This document shows positions 33,054 through 44,642 of a stretch of DNA of 64,000 bases, piece by piece. Under the pieces are notes generated by a model. That model did not search any database. It was not told the origin of the DNA and saw only the letters and a program-made list of their open reading frames with translations. This DNA comes from Cycas panzhihuaensis. Its lineage: Eukaryota > Cycadophyta. Both the position numbers and the translations under genes were made by a program. Positions within the stretch are counted from its first letter, which is position 1, and each line of letters starts with the position of its first letter. The stretch is from assembly GCA_023213395.1 (NCBI GenBank), contig CM041465.1, positions 250,301,741-250,365,740 on the forward strand, in the 5' to 3' direction.

Positions 33054-34250
33054 GCAGTTATCGCGGTGGATAATCGCAAAAACGTCGGCATGGCTATGCT
33101 GAGCTATATAGAGATGATGTCCCAAAGGGACAAGGAGACCTTGCGGAGGTGTGGCCTATACATGGCCCTGAAGACACCTTAGTTTGCGTCAGATCATAGA
33201 CTTTTAGTCGACATAGTGTCACACTGGGATCGGAGGAGGCACGTGTTCCACTTGCCTCAGGTAGGTGATGTGATGATTACACCGGAGACATCAGCGATTC
33301 TGGGGTACCAAATCGGGAGGCCAATGACATTGGGAGCCGCAAGACCGAGGCAGCACACAGAGAGGTGGCCATGTTCTTCACAGGGGCCGATAGGTGGGAG
33401 CGGAGAGGAGTTCCTCTCTAGACTATGCTGATGTGGAGGATTCATCGGGTGAGAAAACTAATCACACTGTGCATTTTGTTCCAGATTTCCTGGAAACAGA
33501 ATTACAGAGAGATACCTGGAGGATGGATAGATACAGTGCACTACTGCGAAGTCGGTGAGTGATTGGACTGGGCGATTATGATAGCAGTGAACCTCGTCAC
33601 ATAGCTTCACACTATTAGAGTTGTAGGAAAGGGAGGTCTCTCTTACAGCACGTTGTTGCAGTGCTAGTTTTTTAATCACTTCGTAGCAGTGGCACCAGCG
33701 GGGGAACCACACCCCATAGCAGAGTGGGCTCCGATAGTCCACAGATGGCAGACTTGACTAAGAGGGACAGAGGACCATGCCCATGTCTAGCGATCAGTAG
33801 AGGCAACATTGCTGGACCTCCTTACCATGATGGACTATGTAGCAGATCCATACAGATCGGTGAGGTGGGATAGCGATGATGAGGCAAATGGAGCAGGAGC
33901 ACCCATAGATGATGATGATGATGATGACGGCACTGACAGAGGAGATAGGGCCGGCCCATCATGACCTACAGGGGAGGCAGGTCCATCGGGGTCGATAGGA
34001 GGAGCAGCGGGACCATCTAGGACTGCCAGAGGAGAGGCAGGCCTATCAGGGATAGTTGAGGAGAGCAGGGGGCCGACGACTAGGGCCCGCAGGCTACAGA
34101 TCGTGAGGAGATCCAGAGAGATGAGAGTTGAGCCGGTCCCTGCAAGGAGAGAGGCCTAGGTAGAGGAGGTACCCGAGAATGAAGTACCCGCAACTGGCAG
34201 AGAGCCAGGAGAGGATGTCGCATGAGCAGAGGAGCCGACGGCCATGGCAA
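33054..34250 (+). pseudogene. Antisense captured gene of G2, upstream exon: plant-mobile-domain-like
   Basis: The acceptor TTGGTGTTGGCAG ends at 33053 after a T-rich stretch. The protein begins AVIAVDNRKNVGM, as in G1 (AVTAVDNRENIGM). The PMD-like core is clearer than in G1: VDIVSHWDRRRHVFHLPQVG, then VMITPE and ILGYQIGRPMTLG; G1 keeps the Asp lost here after PE. WKQNYREIPGGWMDTV and FNHFVAVAPAGEPHPIAEWA follow, then an Asp run (DDDDDDDG). TAG stops and frame changes break it. The partial sense of both copies together supports a single ancestral gene. Confidence 0.6.
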
Positions 34251-34370
34251 GTGAGGCCTAATCATTTCCTTAGTCATTAGATAGCTAGGTAGATATTTGT
34301 TTTGATTTTATCATGATATGTAGTGGGATATACACTAATACACGGCATGTTGTATTGGCATGTACTGCAG
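34251..34370 (+). other. Intron of the antisense gene in G2 (about 120 bp)
   Basis: Donor GTGAGG at 34251, preceded by CAA (CAG in G1). The acceptor at the G1 position has mutated (TTGGCAT); TACTGCAG ending at 34370 is the next candidate. The inner sequence is alignable with G1 6193-6300. Confidence 0.55.
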
Positions 34371-34978
34371 AGGTTAGGAGGCTCGTAGAGGCCATGGTGA
34401 GGGAGATGTTCCCTCAGGTGTATGTAGACGGGCAACCACCCATCCAGGCAGAGGATGTGCCTAGGTCGGCAAGTGCCCATATGGAGGCATTCGTCCCATT
34501 AGAAAAGGCGAGAGACATCTGGGCTACAGAGTCCCAAGAGCACATCGCTTTCAGGGGGCAGATACAGCAAGAGCTCGACGAGGCGAGGAGCAAGCGAGAC
34601 GAGCTACGCAGACGAGTCTAGGCTCTAGAGGCACTGGGAGGAGCAGGCAGAGATGCAGGGAGCATGGTCCAGATAGCGGTGCTGGAGGAGCACCTCAGAG
34701 CAACAGAGGAGAGATTCTGGAGTATGGAGGAGGGACTCCAGGGAGAGAGGGATCGTATCTAGGCTCGATACGACTAGCTAGTGGACCAGATGGCCTCGAG
34801 GTCAAGCAGGAGCAGGACATATACTCATACAACAGCGACGACCCTGAGACGGCCACGCGATGAGGGGAGCGAGGCAGGTAGGTTGCAGAGGCCCAGGAGG
34901 AGCCTCGGAGGGATGTGGTCCCCAGGAGAGGGATCACACAGGCTAGGAGATGGTACCCTAGGAGTGGGGCAGCAATAG
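34371..34978 (+). pseudogene. Antisense captured gene of G2, last exon: coiled coil and basic tail
   Basis: EVRRLVEAMVREMFPQVYVD, IQQELDEARSKRDELRRRV and SRSSRSRTYTHT match the G1 exon at 6301-6920. Stops at 34618-34620 and near 34760 break it. The final stop TAG is at 34976-34978. The heptad-like Glu/Arg/Leu pattern is kept. Confidence 0.7.
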
Positions 34979-35406
34979 TGTAGTACTCATATATGTTATT
35001 TTGACAGGGGAAAGCACGGGCCTCCAGGGGGTCATATATAGACTCATATGATTGTAACCCCCCCTGCAAGGACACCGGCTTCCCATATGTATGATGTAAC
35101 ATATGATTTTTGATGTATATATATACACAAGGTAATTGGCACCCCACTTTGATATGAGATGCTATGTATATTATGTGTTATAGGTAGCATGTATGCTTTT
35201 TTTATATGTTGTAAATATTTTGTTGTATGATGCACATATTTCCTTCCATGTATAGCTATATGTCTAATAAGAGCACATACATCCACCGTAAGTAGAGGTG
35301 ATAGAGAGGTGTAAGGTTAGAAATAGAGTGATATGCACATCCACGGAGGAGCATAGCAGAATATGTGAAGGAAACAGTAGGTAAGAGAGAGGAGTAATGG
35401 TACTCC
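34979..35406 (+). other. 3' region of the antisense gene in G2
   Basis: AT-rich, homologous to G1 6921-7380, including the TTGTAAATATTTTG type sequence near 35210. No ORF. Confidence 0.4.
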
Positions 35407-35758
35407 AAAGCGTCGTCCTAATTGGGGGATGCCCAAGTAGGAAGACGAAAGGTTCCCGAGAGGATACGGGAACACAGGTTTCACGGGAGGAACTAGAAAG
35501 AAAAAGAGAGAAGCCACCTTAAATTGCCATTCTACCCATGGTTGGGAGGAATGAGAACAACCTAAGATGGTAGTTTAGGCTCATTTCATAGCAGCGTCCT
35601 AACTAGGGGATGCCCAAATAGGAAGATAAGGTCCCAAAGGAAATGGGAACACAGGTTCCGCTGGAGGAACCAGAAGGAGATGAAGAAGACCATCTTAAGT
35701 CGTCATCCCACCCTGGCTGGGAGGAATGAGAATGAATATAAGATGGTAGTTTAGGCTC
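35407..35758. repeat. Tandem repeat of about 176 bp with hairpins (G2)
   Basis: Two diverged units, about 35407-35582 and 35583-35758. Each holds GTCCTAA...GGGGATGCCCAA, AACACAGGTT, and the hairpin unit starting CCACCTT (35514) or CCATCTT (35690). The second unit still has a GG-rich loop (CCACCCTGGCTGGG). It corresponds to the 85-bp repeat of G1, but a longer unit was duplicated. Confidence 0.7.
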
Positions 35759-35765
35759 ATGTCAG

Positions 35766-36158
35766 AGCGTAAAGAGAGGAAGAGGTGTGCCTAGACCACA
35801 TAGAGGTAGGAGTAGTCATATACAGAATAGAAGATAGGTGATGAAGGGTAGGCCCAGTGTAGCTAAACCTACTACTAAACTCACTATGGTCAGAACCAAA
35901 GGAGTGCAATGGACCTAGCACACGATGAATTGCATGGCAAGGTTGCATCTGAGTGAGAGTGGCTCTAGTCTTAGGTAGGGATCTAGAGCATAAAGACGAA
36001 GTGCCTCTACGAGTGGCTCGTTGATGTGAGCACCTATGTGAAACTGCTCAGGGAGGCTGAGAAGGTGAAACAAGTGGTTGGTTTGGGACCAGCAGCTTAG
36101 GAGCTAATGTGGAATGAGGAGGAGCAGGAATATCTAATCAAGATATCCCCCTAGGTGC
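35766..36158. other. Filler sequence replacing RT-integrase in G2
   Basis: About 390 bp with no visible match to G1 7680-10985 or to other parts of the window. No ORF of note. Its origin is unknown: a remnant of deletion repair, or a rearranged piece of the original linker. Confidence 0.55.
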
Positions 36159-37691
36159 TCATGAAACCAGGGTGACACGTCGAGGAGAGGGCTCATAATC
36201 CTCACTATTCGACTTAGAGTCACCCGTGACGGCTAAGTAACCATAACCACCTATGCCAATAGGGGCAAATCTAACTAGGTTTAGCTCATGACATGGCATA
36301 GGATTTGATTGATGAAGGTCAGTCTCCTGAAACAAAGGTCCCATGGAAGGGGTAGCCTCCTCAAGATCACTATCTTCATCATTGAAGACAGCCTGGCAGG
36401 CTGGATGAGAGGTGTGAGATGGTATAAGCTCACGGGTGACAACTTTAACTTGTCCTTTATGGACAAATTTAAGTTGCTCCCAATGTGTGGAGCAAATTGC
36501 TCCCATTTGGTTGAGCCAAGGTCGACCCAACAAGAGGTTGTACTCTACATCGATATCGAGTACAACAACTTTGACAGAAACAGTTTTCTCTCCTAAAGTG
36601 AGGGAAAGGGAGACTGTCACTAAAGGGGACTTCTCAGTCCCATTGTACCCTTGGCATTTCCAAGGGACAGACTCAAGAGCTACTATGCCTAGCTCCTTGA
36701 GCATACGCGCAGGCATAGCATTAACCAAGGAACCATTATCTACAATGGTCCTCTTTATGATAAAATCAAGAGTGTCAATGGAAATGACGAATAGGTAATG
36801 CAAAAGCTTCTCCCACTTACTAGGAGATGGGAGATCTCTGGGATCAAATGAAATGATAGGTGGTCCATGGGAGGTAGCACCTATCGCATGGATGGAAGCA
36901 TCTTGTTGGCCAAGAGCTTCAAGAAGAAGAGCACGTTGCTTAGGGGAGCTTCTCAAGACATCCATCAAGGACATCCCTATAGCAATGATGTGGAGCTCGT
37001 TAACAATAGAGAAGGGCTTACCCTTCGCAGTAGGTTGGGTAAGCACCTTTCGAAAATCATAACGGCTAGGGCATATAGGAATAGTCTTGGGAAGTACATG
37101 GGGTTCTAAAAGAGAAGTTTCCGGAAGAGGATTAAGGTGAGATATGGATGAAGAGGTACCAGATATCTCTTTAGCGGCTTGAGATCGGGTTAAGGCATAC
37201 AATGGAGTGGTCTCAAGCAATTGGACAACCTTCTTTCCCTTGTTACGAGACTGCGAAGGTGAAGGAGCACAGCGGTCAGGGGAGTACGAAGAGGAAGATG
37301 AACCTCGCGCACCCTTTCCTCTACCATGTGAAGGGCAAGAATCGGGGGATCTATCCCGATTCCAGTTGTTTTTTTGTTGAACATTGCGATCACGCTCCCC
37401 ATGTTTGGAGAACGGATCCTTATGAATGGGTTGATCAAGATTGGGCCTCGATGCCTGTCTAGGAGATGAATCGCGCGATAGGGCATCACGTGGGTATTGC
37501 GCCCGACAATGTGAGTCATCGTGGAAACATTCCCCGTGGATGGAACACCACCTTTTCTCAAGGGGAGGATCGACTCTCCTTACTTGAGAAGGTTGGGTGC
37601 CACCCCCTTTGGGGGGAACGACATGAGAAGCTTGTTGAATTGGTTTATGGGAGGTTGGCGATGAAGGGGATTGGAGTTTAAGCTCCCCCAT
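36159..37691 (-). pseudogene. Zinc knuckle and aspartic protease of G2
   Basis: An open frame of 510 codons, the longest intact frame of G2. WCSIHGECFHDDSHCR (37550-37505) is a CX2HX4HX4C knuckle. LETTPLYALTRSQAAKE follows. The protease has TIVDNGSLVNAM (Asp present, second Ser now Leu) and LLLGRPWLNQMGA. It ends with FAPIGIGGYGYLAV, the point where the pol deletion begins. Frame integrity contrasts with the broken gag next to it. Confidence 0.85.
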
Positions 37692-37789
37692 CGTGTGCTC
37701 AAATAAGCGTATAGCAGAAGTGAGGGGGTCTAAAGTCCTCTTAGTAGGATGAGAGATAGACCTAGCAGGTTGTGAAGGTTTGGTTTCCT

Positions 37790-39525
37790 TTACTGGGGAG
37801 GAGGTGCCTCACGACGTTGTGAGGGCTTAAGAGGCCTCTTGAGTCTGGCTTCGATCTCAATAGCCTCTACCGCTAAGCACTTCATAATGGCAGAGTCGCA
37901 TGTGGTTGCCCCAATTTTGAGGACTTCTACATGTACTTTGAGATGAAGTGTATTAACGAAAAGATCTCGTTTCAGCTCTTCAGGCAACGTGGCCTTGGTA
38001 AAGTGAAGAAGATTATAGAATCATCACATAAAGTCACGATTCATTTCATCGTGACCTTGTTTGAGCAAAAGGAGCGATTTTATTCCGCTATCGAATGTAC
38101 GGGCTATGCAAAGTAATTGATGAATTCGTCCACCAATTGCTGGAATGAAGAAATGGAGTGGGCAGGGAGATGGTAGAACCATTTGAGGGCGTCGCCTTAC
38201 AAGAATTATGGAAATAGCTTCATTAGAATGTGGTCATAAGCCTAGTAGTCTATGCACACTATAGAGAAACTACGCACGTGCTCAGCTGGGTCTTGCGGCG
38301 AAGTTCCATCGAATTTGGGAACTTCAGGAGGGTGAGGTGGCAGGTTAGTCCTTAGCGCCTCAACGGATAGCGGCGTTAACCTGTAGTCCATGAAGGGATG
38401 CATCCTTACATGGGCCAAAGGATCGATAAACGGTAGAGAAGCAAGAATGGATGGGGGTGGCAAACCCATCCCTCCTTGGGGAAATACCCCTTGTTGGAGA
38501 GGGAGTTGCGGATAAACACCTTAAAAGGGAGGTACGTTCCCTTGCGAAGGCGTGGCAATAGGAGTTGCGCTGGATGGGGGAAACAAATGGTGTGGGATCA
38601 GATTCTGCCCATATGGGCCACCCGTAGGTGACGCAACCCCATATGGATGCAACGGGTCTACCCCATAAGCTGGAAGATGGTTTCCCCTACTCTACCCCCA
38701 AGGTTGAGACGTGTAACCTAGGGGCAAGTAAAGGGAAGGACCACCGGATGGTTTTTGGACATACGTGGGAGTAGGTCCCACATAGTTGGTAGCAACAACA
38801 TTAGTAGGACCTCGAGGCCTACTAGGAAATGCATGTGCCACGTTTGAAGGTGGCGTATTCATTTGACTCGGGAATGGCATGCTAACCCCAAGCTGGGGGA
38901 ACGACATGCCACGAATGGGTCCTAAAGAAGCAGGACCATGGCTAGGAATAGATGGTACAACACTTGTCCTGGGATCCAGTGTAGACACAACATGGGATAA
39001 ATACGCATGGGTAGAAGGGTCATTTGTTGTAGGAGGTGCAGGTGCGGATGAAGAAGGCACTACACCACGCAGAACTTCTTCAAACCACCTAGGACATGGT
39101 TGATGGCGAGTTGCTCAAAAGTACTCGCTGAGTGCTTCGACCACGTCGGCAGGAGGGGTATCCTCGTAGCCATACGAGGTCAACTAGATCTCGAATGTCA
39201 GGGACCCCTCAAGGTGTTCCTCATAAGATTCACTAATAAGATGGTGAGTCTCGTGAAGAGGCGAGTCTTCTACTGCATGAGCAGAAGGATGAAGGTCAGA
39301 AGGGTGAAACGGGTCACTCGGATAATAGATGGGATCGTCACCCTCATGGGTGGATCCCGGAATGGACGTGAGAAACTCTTGAGTTCCCGAGAGCATGGTG
39401 TGGTAAGCCCAATCAGACTGGTAACCTTCCATTATCGAATCGGGATCTAACGATGGAAGGGAACAAGGCGATGGGTATCCTAATAACGATGGTAGACCTC
39501 ACAAGTGACGTGAGAAACGTCGCAT
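37790..39525 (-). pseudogene. Gag of G2
   Basis: ATG at 39525, but a TGA follows within ten codons (G1 has CGA). MEGYQSDWAYHTML (39432), then Pro-rich sequence (39060-38692: GPTPTYVQKPSGGPS). Gag domain: PEVPKFDGTSPQDPAEHVRS (38322 onward), LPEELKRDLFVNTL near 37985. Several frame changes. Homologous to G1 gag. Confidence 0.82.
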
Positions 39526-39666
39526 GCAACGCCTTTACAAGTGTTATTAGAAGAAAGCGAAAGGGATATGAACTAAACACATTGGGGGCTACCCAACTAA
39601 AAAGTAGGATAAGAAGGCTACTTAAAGGCAAGAACACCAACAAAAAGGGGAAACGAAACTAGTTCC

Positions 39667-39697
39667 CTTACTGGCAGTTCCCTAGTATGGTCGCTAG
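39667..39697 (-). other. Primer binding site of G2
   Basis: Minus strand TAGCGACCATACTAGGGA, one base inside the LTR. It differs from G1 by one base, so the site is a family feature. Confidence 0.7.
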
Positions 39698-42272
39698 TAA
39701 AATGCTGGCAGCAGGGTGGTATCCCTATGTTTAGCAAGAGGACTGGTTATGCAAGATTAAGTTAGACTAAATAGCAAGGACTCACCTTGCAGGGTGTCTG
39801 TGTGCTAGAGCGCAGATTCGGGACCTGCAGAGGTGCCGAGTTGCTTCTAAGTAGCTACACAAGGTGAGGCCTTCGTACCTCTCGAATGACCGGGAAGAGG
39901 AGGAGAGAACCTGGCATATTACGTCTTCTCAAGGAAGTGAGAAGGCAACACGAGAATGAGAAGGTATGTGAAATGTAGTGTCTAGGTGTAGGCTAGCCAA
40001 AGGGGCAAGGTGTGGGTAGTTCTAATACGAAATGAACTATCTAAATATGCTAGACTAACCACTAGATAAAAGATACTCAAAGCAAAAATATGTTCGTTTC
40101 TACTTTCAATTTCTTATATGTTTCTAACTACGCAAGCATGTGCATAAAGAACAACATTATAAAGAAAACATGCAAGGACAAGGAAAATACCTAGATCAGC
40201 GTCTGAATGGAGCGCTCTGCGTCTCCTTGATTCCCGCTCCTTCCCGCTCCACTTGTTACGCATGCGAAACTGGTCAGCGATGGATGCCATGAACAACCGA
40301 AGAGGGGCTAGCTTACCTCCCCAATATGTGTAAAAAGTGAATGGCAACTAACAGAAAATGACGAAAAGCAATAAATATAGAACTAACCTACAATGGGTTT
40401 GTTCCACACATGATTTCATAGATACGAGGTCCTGCAAATCAAACAGATAAGTATCTCCCTCTTGGAAGAGGGGCCACAAAATAGATTAAGTATATGTACT
40501 AAACTTAGAGGGAACAAAATCAAACTAAGCTAAGCATATATATTATTATTTAATGAAATAACATTCAATAAAGTTCTTGCAAATAGTTACTGCAAATGAC
40601 ACCCAAAATGAAGAGTATAGCCTCGGAATGGCTAACTCACCTACGGGAAGTCTCCACAAAGCCTCAGGGAAGGAAAACAAACTCGCAGCAAGAACATGGG
40701 GTAGTGAACAATGAGGAGGAAAAAAGGTAACTAAAATGTATGCAAGCACCCAAAGAACGAGATGCTACGGACAACAAATCGTATGACTGGGTGGGTAGTA
40801 AACTGTTAACTGGCAAGAAGTGGTTTCAGGGCTTATGCGATGCCCAAAACTAACAGACAAAAATCTAAAACCAGCATGGCAATGGGCTACCAACGCTAAT
40901 TTAGATCCGAAAAAGAACCTCCAAATTCCCTAACCCGACTTCTAGAAAGGCATGAAGGTGTAAAGGGAGAGAAAGTAAGGGATGAAACCCTTGGGGAGAA
41001 GGGCAACAAGGGGGACTGGCCCCGCCTTCTTCCCTCAAACTTTCCCTATATTATCCCCTTACAACAGCCACCTAAAAGCAGGCTGGCAGGAATGATAGGG
41101 GAGCTCTATGGTGCAACAAGCAAGAAAGCTAAAGATAAACAGGCATAGCAACCAAAAGGCACATAAACTAGGAATTTACTCACAAAAAATGGAAAGAAAT
41201 AGCATGCATTTCAAAGTAAATATGAAGGTACCTTGTTGTGAAGAGAAGAAACATGAACTTATTGGAAAATGGTAGGAAAAAACCAGCATCTAGTAAGATG
41301 TGATGGCAGGTTTGGAAGAGGAGAGAAATGTGAGAATGATCCTGTGAGTTTGGAGCCATTGAAGTTCGTCTTGTTGGGAGACTTTGAAGAAGATCCTCCT
41401 TGAAGCCTTGAAGACCTGCAAACAAATGTAGAGCTTGCTATTCTTGAGTAATAGGGCGTGATAGTCCACAGTGATGAGCCAAAGAATCGTGTGTCTCTCT
41501 CTGCAGTAGTTTTTTGTGGAGGATTTTGTATAATTCTCTGTAAAAATGAGCCAAAGATCCTTGAAAATGAAGAGGATTTGTTGTTTTATCCCCTGCTCAC
41601 TGCAGGTAAACGTTGAAGATCTCAAGGTGCTGTAAATGTGCAGGTGCTACACAGCAGTTCTGCGAAAAAAGTAGAAACTGACGTGTGATTTTAAAAAAAA
41701 ATTCAAACAGTCGCCCTGTGGTAAACTTTGCGATACCGCGATAAAGATCGCGGTACCGCTAAGTTTATAGCGGTACGAGACTGCAAGTAAAAAATAAGCA
41801 AGAATAAGCAAAAATAAGGGTTTGGAGTTAATATTAAGAGTAAATTAAGGCTGAAACAACTGGGGGGAATACCCAGGTGATGGGCAAGTAGCCAAGAAAG
41901 TAAATTGGGTCTCAACCAAGGATTCAGTCAGACTTGGAAGAGACTGTAACATGAGCAAAATATCGTAAAAAGGGGTAAACATGACTGGCTGAGGCATCCG
42001 GAGGGGTCGTGGAGATGAAGTGGGTGGCTGTGTGCCATATGGAGTGTAACATTCACTAAGGAATGCCCCTATTGTGAGTCATTATAGGTTGAAAGCGTGC
42101 TATAAGCACATGCAATGTGATCAAGCAAATAAGCAATGCAGGTAGGTAAGCATATGTCAAGTAGTCTATACTAAACAATCTCATTCAAACAAGAGCAGGG
42201 AGAAGCGAGAATGTATACCTGAGCTTACCTGAGTCGATGCATCTCGAGTCCATTCCTGGTAGCTGGGAAATA
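39698..42272 (-). repeat. G2 5' LTR (right copy)
   Basis: 2575 bp. It contains a strong dyad: arms 41722-41740 and 41749-41767 (17 of 19 pairs), 8-bp spacer, built from TAAACTT and GCGGTACCGC modules. Confidence 0.93.
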
Positions 42273-42277
42273 GTAGC

Positions 42278-43560
42278 TAAAGGATTTACATAAAGGGAAG
42301 GCATCAACTACATTAGAGTCTTTGTACCTACAACAAAGTGGCCTACAATTAGAACTCTTATGGCCTTTGCTGCTCAACAGGGTTGAAAAATCTACCAACT
42401 CGATATTAAAACTACATTTCTCAATGGAGATCTTAAAGAAGAAATTTACATGGCTCAACCAGAAGGATATGAGATCAAAGGTCAAGAACATAAGGTTTGT
42501 AGGCTTAGAAAGTACTTGTACAGCCTTAAACAAGCCCATCATGTTTGGTTTCCCAAGTTATCTAAAAGAATGAGGTAATTTAGATATGAGGTTTGTGACT
42601 ACCAAGATATTGATGCAACATTATTTATTAAGTGTCATAAGGATAAAGTCACTTATCTCATAATCTTTGTAGATGACATACTAGTAACAGGTAATAATAA
42701 ACAGGCAATAAGCCAACTGAAAAAGGACCTTGGTAAAATGTTTAAATTATCTAACATTGACTTGATGAAATATTACTTAGGAATTGAAGTAACACAAAAG
42801 AACCAAAAAAATTTTCTCTCCCAAGAAAAATACATCAACAATCTTCTAACCAAGTTTCAGTTAGAAGATGCTCGACCGATGATTTTGTCTATGGAACCTA
42901 ATACCAAACTATTAGTTAAAGGTAATACTAAGGAGGCAAACGCAACACTCTACAGGAAACTTGTAGATAGTCTCATCTACACTACCAATACAAGGCTTAA
43001 TATTACACACTCTATTTGCATTCTTGCTCATTACATGACAAATCCTAGGTAGAATCATTAGCGGGCAATAGTGCGAGTGTTGAGATATCTTAAGACAACT
43101 AATAAATATGGTCTACTATATGAACCTAATTTAGACTTTAAGTTTTTTGCATACATAGAATTAGACTTTGCAAGAGATAAAGATACAAGAAGATCTACGT
43201 CTGGGTATGTAACATTTCTTAGAACAACACCAATATCATGAAGATCTAGATGGTAGAAGATAGTTGCAGATTTAATTATCAAAGCTGAATATATTGCTAC
43301 TTTTAAGACTAGTAAAGAGGTGATATGGCTGAGAAAATTATTGAAAATATTGAATATCACCCAAACAAGTCCTATGAGTCTTCATGTGGATAATCAATTA
43401 GTAATCTTCATGGTGAAAAATCCTATATTTCATGATCATACCAAATGCATAAGTACAAAAATCCACAGGATTAGAGAACTTGTTCATGATAGCATAATTT
43501 AACTGGAATACTACCCCACAACATATCAAGTGGCTGATATCTTCACCAAACTACTGTAGA
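42278..43560 (+). pseudogene. Copia B reverse transcriptase (rest) and RNase H
   Basis: RT resumes with AKGFT and REGINY, then [20 protein letters not shown] (catalytic Asp in QLDIKT), [14 protein letters not shown], and LIIFVDDILVTGNN (the FVDD box), MKYYLGIEV. RNase H: LRYLKTTNKYGLLY, AYIELDF where copia has YSDADW, TSGYVTF, IIKAEYIAT, LHVDNQLVI and VADIFTK. Stops are scattered (TAG, TGA). With 28255-28511 the domain is complete except for the TSD duplication. Confidence 0.9.
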
Positions 43561-44067
43561 AGGTGAAGTTTGAATAGTTCTGAAGGTAACTCAACCTTAT
43601 GGACCCTATCTTTGACTGATCAAAGAAGATGGCAACATGATCATCATACTCTATTCTCTTTGTGAAAACCCTTGTAGACACAGAAGAATAAGAATAAGTC
43701 TCTACTCTATCCTATTTGTGAAAACCCCATGTGGGCATAAAAGGATAAGGGTTGTATCAGTTTTAAAAAATTAGAACTTATGAAAACCCAAAGAGGCATA
43801 TTGGATAACCAAACGATATATGGAGACTCAATAGATTAAGCTGTACATTTAAGATGCTTGGCTATCAGGCTACATCAAAGAGCTACCTTAACTATATTGA
43901 TTTATTAAAGGGGGCTATAAATCTTAGAAAGTCTGTGGGTTTTTATTTCCCATAAGGGCTTTCCCACAAAAGTGTTATTTAGAATTTCAATGTAATAATG
44001 AAGCTCAAATGAAGACCTCATAGAATTGATTTTCTAAAAAATAACCTTCTACCATTAAGGGGGGGAT
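43561..44067 (+). other. Copia B 3' UTR and PPT
   Basis: Two imperfect repeats of TTTGTGAAAACCC...GG(C/A)ATA (43660-43760). The PPT AAGGGGGGGATTG ends at 44069, overlapping the LTR TG. No ORF. Confidence 0.7.
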
Positions 44068-44376
44068 TGAAAGAGGTTAATATATTAAGGTCATTTATGT
44101 AGATTAATTATATAACCTTAGGATATATTGTTAGCATTGGTCTCTTAATGAAATATACTTTGTATATTTAGATGTAATTTCAAGTTCATATCATTAGGCA
44201 GAAAAATCCTAACCCTAATGCTTACCCTCAATAATAAAAGGTGAAATCTCAAGGAGGGGGTCATTATTCATTCTCATCCCCAAGCTTGCTCTCATATCTT
44301 GTTTCGTCTTTTTTTCATTCTCCATTGCCATTATGTGTATGTGAGTGATTTATTCCCTAGATTTATCATTCCTTCA
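44068..44376 (+). repeat. Copia B 3' LTR
   Basis: 309 bp, TGAAAGAGG to CCTTCA. Not interrupted; it serves as reference for the split 5' LTR. Confidence 0.93.
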
Positions 44377-44381
44377 CCTAA

Positions 44382-44629
44382 AAAGGTCTTAAATGAACTT
44401 TAAATTAAATCACTTAAGTGAAATGCACTTACATGTGAATTTTGTGTAATTTCATTAAACCTAACTCTAATGCTCCCTCTCTTAATATAAAAGTAAAAGC
44501 TTAATAGAGGAGGCTCATTCTTACCTCCCAATTTTATGAGAGCTACACTCTTTCTCTCAAGTCTCTCTTGATCCCACGATTGCCTTTGTGTTTAATACAT
44601 AAAGATAAAGGATAGATCCACTCTTTTCA
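44382..44629 (+). repeat. Copia A 5' LTR, right part
   Basis: Resumes after the B target duplication and ends CTCTTTTCA at 44629. With 97-145 it sums to 297 bp, the same as the 3' LTR. Confidence 0.92.
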
Positions 44630-44631
44630 TA

Positions 44632-44642
44632 TGGTATCAGAG
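44632..44642 (+). other. Primer binding site of copia A
   Basis: TGGTATCAGAG, two bases after the LTR; initiator-Met tRNA type. Confidence 0.9.

Larger units (their letters stand above)
28512..42272 (-). mobile_element. Ty3/gypsy element G2, Tat lineage, lacking RT, RNase H and integrase
   Basis: A 13.8-kb minus-strand relative of G1. The LTRs are 28512-31077 and 39698-42272 (about 2.57 kb), with TSD GTAGC at 28507-28511 and 42273-42277. It keeps PBS, gag, zinc knuckle, protease, the plus-strand antisense gene and aRNH in the G1 order. The segment matching G1 7680-10985 (RT, gypsy RNase H, integrase) is absent. In its place is about 390 bp of unrelated sequence (35766-36158). LTR copies are visibly less alike than those of G1, so it is older. 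It was either mobilised by a partner's pol or lost pol after insertion. Confidence 0.92.
146..44376 (+). mobile_element. Copia element B (Ty1/copia), nested in the 5' LTR of A
   Basis: A plus-strand Ty1/copia element with LTRs of about 310 bp: 146-244 plus 23116-23327 (split by the LINE) and 44068-44376. The TSDs are CCTAG (141-145) and CCTAA (44377-44381); the intact homologous LTR of A at 51711 reads CCTAA, so the left copy has one substitution. The PBS is TGGTATTAGAGC at 23330 and a G-rich PPT lies at 44057-44067. gag, protease and integrase lie left of G2, and RT plus RNase H are split by or right of G2. B and A are related but distinct families. Both share a very long leader. Confidence 0.93.
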
